Below are positions 53,680 through 62,338 of a stretch of 64,000 bases of DNA, piece by piece. Where the stretch lies: the NCBI RefSeq assembly GCF_051020765.1, contig NW_027469105.1:868001-932000 (forward strand). Direction: 5' to 3'. A model generated the notes under the pieces. That model was not told the DNA's origin, did no database searches, and worked only from the letters and a program-made list of their open reading frames with translations. How positions within the stretch are numbered: position 1 is the first letter of the stretch; every line of letters begins with the position of its first letter. The position numbers and the translations under genes are program-made. Source of the DNA: Lasioglossum baleicum. Taxonomy: Eukaryota; Arthropoda; Insecta; Hymenoptera; Halictidae.

Positions 53680-56423
53680 ATGAGTAATGTGTCATGCGTT
53701 ATGCGTTATGCGTTATTCGTTAAGCGTTATGCTTTATGCGTTATGCGTTATTCGTTATGCGTTATGCGTTATGCGTTATGCGTTATGCGTTATGCGTTAT
53801 GCGTTACGCGTTATGCGTTACGCGTTATGCGTTATGCGTTATGCGTTATGCGTTATGCGTTATGCGTTATTCGTTATGCGTTATGCGTTATGCGTTATGC
53901 GTTATGCGTTATGCGTTATGCGATGTGCGTTATGCGTTATGCGTTATGCGTTATGCGTTATGCGTTATGCGTTATGCGTTATGCGTTATGCGTTATGCGT
54001 TATGCGTTATGCGTTATGCGTTATGCGTTATGCGTTATGCGTTATGCGTTATGCGTTATGCGTTATGCGTTATGCGTTATGCGTTATGCGTTATGCGTTA
54101 TGCGTTAAGCATTATGACTTTTTCATTGAGCGTTATGCGTTATGACTTTTCCATTGAGCGTTATGCGTTATTCGTTATGGGTTATGCGTTATGCGTTATG
54201 GGTTATGCGTTATGCGTTATGCGTTATGCGTTATGCGTTATGCGTTATGCGTTATGCGTTATGCATTATGCGTTATACGTTATCCGTTATGCGTTATGCG
54301 TTATGCGTTATGCGTTATGCGATATGCGTCATGCGTTAAGCGTTATGCGTTATCCGTTATGCGTTATGCGTTATGCGTAATGCGTTATGAGTAATGTGTC
54401 ATGCGTTATGCGTTATGCGTTATGCGTTATGCGTTATGCGTTATGCGTTATGCGTTATGCGTTATGCGTTATGCGTTATGCGTTATGCGTTATGCGTTAT
54501 GCGTTATGCGTTATGCGTTATGCGTTATGCGTTATGCGTTATGCGTTACGCGTTACGCGTTATGCGTTATGCGTTATGCGTTATGCGTTATGCGTTATGC
54601 GTTATGTGTTATGCGTTATGCGTTAAGCGTTATACGTTATGCGTTATGCGTTATGTGTTATGCGTTATGCGTTATGTGTTATGCGTTGTGCTTTACGGGT
54701 TATGCGATATGCGTTATGCGTTATGACTTTTTCATTGAACGTTATGCGTTATGCGATATGCGTTATGCGTTATGCGTTATGCGTTATGCGTTATGCGTTA
54801 TGCGTTATGCGTTATGCGTTATGCGTTATGCGTTATGCGTTATGCGTTATGCGTTATGCGTTATGCGTTATGCGTTATGCGTTATGCGTTATGCGTTATG
54901 CGTTATGCGTTATGCGTTATGCGTTATGCGTTATGCGTTATCCGTTATGCGTTACGCGTTATGCGTTATGCGTTATGCGTTATGCGTTATGCGTTATGCG
55001 TTATGCGTTATGCGTTATGCGTTATGCGTTACGCGTTACGCGTTATGCGTTATGCGTTATGCGTTATGCGTTATGCGTTATGCGTTATGCGTTATGCGTT
55101 AGGCGTTATGCGTTACGCGTTATGCGTTACGCGTTATGCGTTATGCGTTATGCGTTATGCGTTATGCGTTATTCGTTATGCGTTATGCGTTATGCGTTAT
55201 GCGTTATGCGTTATGCGATGTGCGTTATGCGTTATGCGTTATGCGTTATGCGTTATGCGTTATGCGTTATGCGTTATGCGTTATGCGTTATGCGTTATGC
55301 GTTATGCGTTACGCGTTACGCGTTATGCGTTATGCGTTATGCGTTATGCGTTATGCGTTATGCGTTATGTGTTATGCGTTATGCGTTAAGCGTTATACGT
55401 TATGCGTTATGCGTTATGTGTTATGCGTTATGCGTTATGTGTTATGCGTTGTGCTTTACGGGTTATGCGATATGCGTTATGCGTTATGACTTTTTCATTG
55501 AACGTTATGCGTTATGCGATATGCGTTATGCGTTATGCGTTATGCGTTATGCGTTATGCGTTATGCGTTATGCGTTATGCGTTATGCGTTATGCGTTATG
55601 CGTTATGCGTTATGCGTTATGCGTTATGCGTTATGCGTTATGCGTTATGCGTTATGCGTTATGCGTTATGCGTTATGCGTTATCCGTTATGCGTTACGCG
55701 TTATGCGTTATGCGTTATGCGTTATGCGTTATGCGTTATGCGTTATGCGTTATGCGTTACGCGTTACGCGTTATGCGTTATGCGTTATGCGTTATGCGTT
55801 ATGCGTTATGCGTTATGCGTTATGCGTTAGGCGTTATGCGTTACGCGTTATGCGTTACGCGTTATGCGTTATGCGTTATGCGTTATGCGTTATGCGTTAT
55901 GCGTTATTCGTTATGCGTTATGCGTTATGCGTTATGCGTTATGCGTTATGCGATGTGCGTTATGCGTTATGCGTTATGCGTTATGCGTTATGCGTTATGC
56001 GTTATGCGTTATGCGTTATGCGTTATGCGTTATGCGTTATGCGTTATGCGTTATGCGTTATGCGTTATGCGTTATGCGTTATGCGTTATGCGTTATGCGT
56101 TATGCGTTATGCGTTATGCGTTAAGCATTATGACTTTTTCATTGAGCGTTATGCGTTATGACTTTTCCATTGAGCGTTATGCGTTATTCGTTATGGGTTA
56201 TGCGTTATGCGTTATGGGTTATGCGTTATGCGTTATGCGTTATGCGTTATGCGTTATGCGTTATGCGTTATGCGTTATGCGTTATGCGTTATGCATTATG
56301 CGTTATGCGTTATCCGTTATGCGTTATGCGTTATGCGTTATGCGATATGCGTCATGCGTTAAGCGTTATGCGTTATGCATTATGCGTTATCCGTTATGCG
56401 TTATGCGTTATGCGTAATGCGTT
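53680..56423 (+). repeat. Q-like K module and double TGY block
   Basis: A Q-like module carries acgcgtt, a gat-gtg pair and a K cassette (D4 54142). From 54387 the TGY cluster occurs twice: gtgcttt/acgggtt at 54688 and 55451, D5-prime at 54723 and 55486, exactly 763 bases (109 units) apart. Each is followed by atccgtt, acgcgtt and aggcgtt groups. A plain run leads to a K cassette (D4 56158). Confidence 0.86.
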
Positions 56424-58327
56424 ATGAGTAATGTGTCATGCGTTATGCGTTATGCGTTATTCGTTAAGCGTTATGCTTTATGCGTTATGCGTTATGCGTT
56501 ATGCGTTATGCGTTATGCGTTATGCGTTATGCGTTATGCGTTATGCGTTATGACTTTTTCATTGAGCGTTATGCGTTATGCGTAATGCGTTATGCGTTAT
56601 GCGTTATGCGTTATGCGTTATGCGTTATGCGTTAGGCGTTATGCGTTACGCGTTATGCGTTACGCGTTATGCGTTATGCGTTATGCGTTATGCGTTATGC
56701 GTTATGCGTTATGCGTTATGCGTTATGCGTTATTCGTTATGCGTTATGCGTTATGCGTTATGCGTTATGCGTTATGCGTTATGCGTTATGCGTTATGCGT
56801 TATGCGTTATGCGTTATGCGTTATGCGTTATGCGTTATGCGTTATGCGTTATGCGTTATGCGTTATGACTTTTTCATTGAGCGTTATGCGTTATGCGTAA
56901 TGCGTTATGCGTTATGCGTTATGCGTTATGCGTTATGCGTTATGCGTTATGCGTTATGCGTTATGCGTTATGCGTTATGCGTTATGCGTTATGCGTTATG
57001 CGTTATGACTTTTTCATTGAGCGTTATGCGTTATGCGTAATGCGTTATGCGTTATGCGTTATGCGTTATGCGTTATGCGTTATGCGTTAGGCGTTATGCG
57101 TTACGCGTTATGCGTTACGCGTTATGCGTTATGCGTTATGCGTTATGCGTTATGCGTTATTCGTTATGCGTTATGCGTTATGCGTTATGCGTTATGCGTT
57201 ATGCGATGTGCGTTATGCGTTATGCGTTATGCGTTATGCGTTATGCGTTATGCGTTATGCGTTATGCGTTATGCGTTATGCGTTATGCGTTATGCGTTAT
57301 GCGTTATGCGTTATGCGTTATGCGTTATCCGTTATGCGTTACGCGTTAGGCGTTATGCGTTATGCGTTATGCGTTATGCGTTATGCGTTATGCGTTATGC
57401 GTTATGCGTTATGCGTTATGCGTTATGCGTTATGCGTTATGCGTTATGCGTTATGCGTTATGCGTTATGCGTTATGCGTTATGCGTTATGCGTTATGCGT
57501 TATGCGTTATGCGTTATGCGTTATGCGTTATGCGTTATGCGTTATGCGTTATGCGTTATGCGTTATGCGTTATGCGTTATGCGTTATGCGTTATGCGTTA
57601 TGCGTTATGCGTTATGCGTTATGCGTTATGCGTTATGCGTTATGCGTTATGCGTTATGCGTTATGCGTTATGCGTTATGCGTTATGCGTTATGCGTTATG
57701 CGTTATGCGTTATGCGTTATGCGTTATGCGTTATGCGTTATGCGTTATGCGTTATGCGTTATGCGTTATGCGTTATGCGTTATGCGTTATGCGTTATGCG
57801 TTATGCGTTATGCGTTATGCGTTATGCGTTATGCGTTATGCGTTATGCGTTATGCGTTATGCGTTATGCGTTATGCGTTATGACTTTTTCATTGAGCGTT
57901 ATGCGTTATGCGTAATGCGTTATGCATTATGCGTTATGCGTTATGCGTTATGCGTTATGCGTTATGCGTTATGCGTTATGCGTTATGCGTTATGGGTTAT
58001 GCGTTATGCGTTATGCGTTAAGCATTAAGCATTATGACTTTTTCATTGAGCGTTATGCGTTATGACTTTTCCATTGAGCGTTATGCGTTATTCGTTATGG
58101 GTTATGCGTTATGCGTTATGGGTTATGCGTTATGCGTTATGCGTTATGCGTTATGCGTTATGCGTTATGCGTTATGCGTTATGCGTTATGCGTTATGCAT
58201 TATGCGTTATGCGTTATCCGTTATGCGTTATGCGTTATGCGTTATGCGATATGCGTCATGCGTTAAGCGTTATGCGTTATGCATTATGCGTTATCCGTTA
58301 TGCGTTATGCGTTATGCGTAATGCGTT
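56424..58327 (+). repeat. 1.9-kb tandem unit, copy 1
   Basis: An S cassette followed by solitary D5 at 56550, 56865, 57005 and 57880, aggcgtt/acgcgtt groups near 56634-56664 and 57087-57117, a gat-gtg pair near 57204, aggcgtt at 57348 and 75 pure units (57355-57879). It ends with atgggtt, two aagcatt (58020, 58027) and a K cassette (D4 58062). Unlike most modules there is no internal marker A. Confidence 0.9.
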
Positions 58328-60245
58328 ATGAGTAATGTGTCATGCGTTATGCGTTATGCGTTATTCGTTAAGCGTTATGCTTTATGCGTTATGCGTTATG
58401 CGTTATGCGTTATGCGTTATGCGTTATGCGTTATGCGTTATGCGTTATGCGTTATGACTTTTTCATTGAGCGTTATGCGTTATGCGTAATGCGTTATGCG
58501 TTATGCGTTATGCGTTATGCGTTATGCGTTATGCGTTAGGCGTTATGCGTTACGCGTTATGCGTTACGCGTTATGCGTTATGCGTTATGCGTTATGCGTT
58601 ATGCGTTATGCGTTATGCGTTATGCGTTATGCGTTATTCGTTATGCGTTATGCGTTATGCGTTATGCGTTATGCGTTATGCGTTATGCGTTATGCGTTAT
58701 GCGTTATGCGTTATGCGTTATGCGTTATGCGTTATGCGTTATGCGTTATGCGTTATGCGTTATGCGTTATGACTTTTTCATTGAGCGTTATGCGTTATGC
58801 GTAATGCGTTATGCGTTATGCGTTATGCGTTATGCGTTATGCGTTATGCGTTATGCGTTATGCGTTATGCGTTATGCGTTATGCGTTATGCGTTATGCGT
58901 TATGCGTTATGACTTTTTCATTGAGCGTTATGCGTTATGCGTAATGCGTTATGCGTTATGCGTTATGCGTTATGCGTTATGCGTTATGCGTTAGGCGTTA
59001 TGCGTTACGCGTTATGCGTTACGCGTTATGCGTTATGCGTTATGCGTTATGCGTTATGCGTTATTCGTTATGCGTTATGCGTTATGCGTTATGCGTTATG
59101 CGTTATGCGATGTGCGTTATGCGTTATGCGTTATGCGTTATGCGTTATGCGTTATGCGTTATGCGTTATGCGTTATGCGTTATGCGTTATGCGTTATGCG
59201 TTATGCGTTATGCGTTATGCGTTATGCGTTATCCGTTATGCGTTACGCGTTAGGCGTTATGCGTTATGCGTTATGCGTTATGCGTTATGCGTTATGCGTT
59301 ATGCGTTATGCGTTATGCGTTATGCGTTATGCGTTATGCGTTATGCGTTATGCGTTATGCGTTATGCGTTATGCGTTATGCGTTATGCGTTATGCGTTAT
59401 GCGTTATGCGTTATGCGTTATGCGTTATGCGTTATGCGTTATGCGTTATGCGTTATGCGTTATGCGTTATGCGTTATGCGTTATGCGTTATGCGTTATGC
59501 GTTATGCGTTATGCGTTATGCGTTATGCGTTATGCGTTATGCGTTATGCGTTATGCGTTATGCGTTATGCGTTATGCGTTATGCGTTATGCGTTATGCGT
59601 TATGCGTTATGCGTTATGCGTTATGCGTTATGCGTTATGCGTTATGCGTTATGCGTTATGCGTTATGCGTTATGCGTTATGCGTTATGCGTTATGCGTTA
59701 TGCGTTATGCGTTATGCGTTATGCGTTATGCGTTATGCGTTATGCGTTATGCGTTATGCGTTATGCGTTATGCGTTATGCGTTATGCGTTATGACTTTTT
59801 CATTGAGCGTTATGCGTTATGCGTAATGCGTTATGCATTATGCGTTATGCGTTATGCGTTATGCGTTATGCGTTATGCGTTATGCGTTATGCGTTATGCG
59901 TTATGGGTTATGCGTTATGCGTTATGCGTTAAGCATTAAGCATTATGACTTTTTCATTGAGCGTTATGCGTTATGACTTTTCCATTGAGCGTTATGCGTT
60001 ATTCGTTATGGGTTATGCGTTATGCGTTATGGGTTATGCGTTATGCGTTATGCGTTATGCGTTATGCGTTATGCGTTATGCGTTATGCGTTATGCGTTAT
60101 GCGTTATGCGTTATGCATTATGCGTTATGCGTTATCCGTTATGCGTTATGCGTTATGCGTTATGCGATATGCGTCATGCGTTAAGCGTTATGCGTTATGC
60201 ATTATGCGTTATCCGTTATGCGTTATGCGTTATGCGTAATGCGTT
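58328..60245 (+). repeat. 1.9-kb tandem unit, copy 2
   Basis: It repeats 56424-58327 at offset 1,904 up to the long run and 1,911 after it, so the run is one heptamer longer. D5 elements lie at 58454, 58769, 58909 and 59791, the doubled aagcatt at 59931 and the K cassette at D4 59973. It is immediately adjacent to copy 1. Confidence 0.92.
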
Positions 60246-60994
60246 ATGAGTAATGTGTCATGCGTTATGCGTTATGCGTTATTCGTTAAGCGTTATGCTT
60301 TATGCGTTATGCGTTATTCGTTATGCGTTATGCGTTATGCGTTATGCGTTATGCGTTATGCGTTATGCGTTATGCGTTATGCGTTATGCGATATGCGTTA
60401 TGCGTTATGCGTTATGCGTTACGCGTTATGCGTTATGCGTTATGCGTTATGCGTTATGCGTTATGCGTTATGCGTTATGCGTTATGCGTTATTCGTTATG
60501 CGTTATGCGTTATGCGTTATGCGTTATGCGTTATGCGATGTGCGTTATGCGTTATGCGTTATGCGTTATGCGTTATGCGTTATGCGTTATGCGTTATGCG
60601 TTATGCGTTAAGCATTATGACTTTTTCATTGAGCGTTATGCGTTATGACTTTTCCATTGAGCGTTATGCGTTATTCGTTATGGGTTATGCGTTATGCGTT
60701 AAGCATTATGACTTTTTCATTGAGCGTTATGCGTTATGACTTTTCCATTGAGCGTTATGCGTTATTCGTTATGGGTTATGCGTTATGCGTTATGGGTTAT
60801 GCGTTATGCGTTATGCGTTATGCGTTATGCGTTATGCGTTATGCGTTATGCATTATGCGTTATGCGTTATCCGTTATGCGTTATGCGTTATGCGTTATGC
60901 GTTATGCGTTATGCGATATGCGTCATGCGTTAAGCGTTATGCGTTATGCATTATGCGTTATCCGTTATGCGTTATGCGTTATGCGTAATGCGTT
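60246..60994 (+). repeat. K module with 91-base tandem K duplication
   Basis: An S-type start with attcgtt, atgcgat and a gat-gtg pair near 60535 leads to two K cassettes whose D4 elements are 91 bases apart (60645, 60736). The first K is cut off after its first atgggtt and two atgcgtt, where the aagcatt of the second begins. This is the tightest K pair in the window. Confidence 0.9.
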
Positions 60995-62338
60995 ATGAGT
61001 AATGTGTCATGCGTTATGCGTTATGCGTTATGCGTTATGCGTTATGCGTTATGCGTTATGCGTTATGCGTTATGCGTTATGCGTTATGCGTTATGCGTTA
61101 TGCGTTATGCGTTATGCGTTATGCGTTACGCGTTACGCGTTATGCGTTATGCGTTATGCGTTATGCGTTATGCGTTATGTGTTATGCGTTATGCGTTAAG
61201 CGTTATACGTTATGCGTTATGCGTTATGTGTTATGCGTTATGCGTTATGTGTTATGCGTTGTGCTTTACGGGTTATGCGATATGCGTTATGCGTTATGAC
61301 TTTTTCATTGAACGTTATGCGTTATGCGATATGCGTTATGCGTTATGCGTTATGCGTTATGCGTTATGCGTTATGCGTTATGCGTTATGCGTTATGCGTT
61401 ATGTGTTATGCGTTATGCGTTATGCGTTATGCGTTATGCGTTATGCGTTATGCGTTATGCGTTTTGCGTTATGCGTTATGCGTTATGCGTTATGCGTTAT
61501 GCGTTATGCGTTATGCGTTATGCGTTATTCGTTAAGCGTTATGCTTTATGCGTTATGCGTTATTCGTTATGCGTTATGCGTTATGCGTTATGCGTTATGC
61601 GTTATGCGTTATGCGATATGCGTTATGCGTTATGCGTTATGCGTTATGCGTTATGCGTTACGCGTTATGCGTTACGCGTTATGCGTTATGCGTTATGCGT
61701 TATGCGTTATGCGTTATGCGTTATGCGTTATTCGTTATGCGTAATGCGTTATGCGTTATGCGTTATGCGTTATGCGTTATGCGTTATGCGATGTGCGTTA
61801 TGCGTTATGCGTTATGCGTTATGCGTTATGCGTTATGCGTTATGCGTTATGCGTTATGCGTTATGCGTTATGCGTTATGCGTTAAGCATTATGACTTTTT
61901 CATTGAGCGTTATGCGTTATGACTTTTCCATTGAGCGTCATGCGTTATTCGTTATGGGTTATGCGTTATGCGTTATGGGTTATGCGTTATGCGTTATGCG
62001 TTATGCGTTATGCGTTATGCGTTATGCGTTATGCGTTATGCGTTATGCGTTATGCGTTATGCGTTATGCGTTATGCGTTATGCGTTATGCGTTATGCGTT
62101 ATGCGTTATGCGTTATGCGTTATGCGTTATGCGTTATGCGTTATGCGTTATGCGTTATGCGTTATGCGTTATGCGTTATGCGTTATGCGTTATGCGTTAT
62201 GCGTTATGCGTTATGCGTTATGCGTTATGCGTTATGCGTTATGCGTTATGCGTTATGCGTTATGACTTTTTCATTGAGCGTTATGCGTTATGCGTAATGC
62301 GTTATGCATTATGCGTTATGCGTTATGCGTAATGCGTT
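60995..62338 (+). repeat. TGY block fused to an S cassette, K cassette and run
   Basis: A plain start, acgcgtt pair, atgtgtt cluster, gtgcttt/acgggtt at 61261 and D5-prime at 61296 are followed by atgtgtt and ttgcgtt units. An S cassette (attcgtt 61527) then appears without a boundary marker in front. A single atgcgta occurs near 61739, then a gat-gtg pair, a K cassette (D4 61919, third unit gagcgtc) and 40 pure units (61982-62261) ending in D5 at 62262. Confidence 0.86.

Larger units (their letters stand above)
34038..61316 (+). repeat. D5-prime elements (gaacgtt variant), 7 copies
   Basis: A D5 variant whose third unit is gaacgtt instead of gagcgtt starts at 34038, 39974, 44265, 50817, 54723, 55486 and 61296. 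It is followed by atgcgtt (atgcgct at 34038) and atgcgat. Six of the seven lie 35 bases after the start of the pair gtgcttt, acgggtt. The copy at 50817 has lost that upstream flank and directly follows a homogeneous run. The private G-to-A change marks these as one lineage. Confidence 0.9.
1460..62282 (+). repeat. Solitary D5 elements (21 bases), 43 copies
   Basis: D5 (atgactt, tttcatt, gagcgtt) also occurs without D4, usually at the end of a homogeneous run and followed by atgcgtt, atgcgta. Starts: 1460, 2685, 4540, 7291, 7333, 8887, 13584, 13920, 16167, 20752, 21088, 26800, 27143, 35067, 35221, 36306, 36474, 37167, 37314, 38413, 38581, 41031, 41178, 42704, 42879, 45882, 46050, 46813, 47751, 47919, 49165, 51972, 52126, 52945, 56550, 56865, 57005, 57880, 58454, 58769, 58909, 59791 and 62262. 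The copy at 2685 has gagcatt as its third unit. In the 35-52 kb section many are preceded by atccgtt. D5 supplies an in-frame TGA that ends many of the accidental open frames. Confidence 0.92.
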
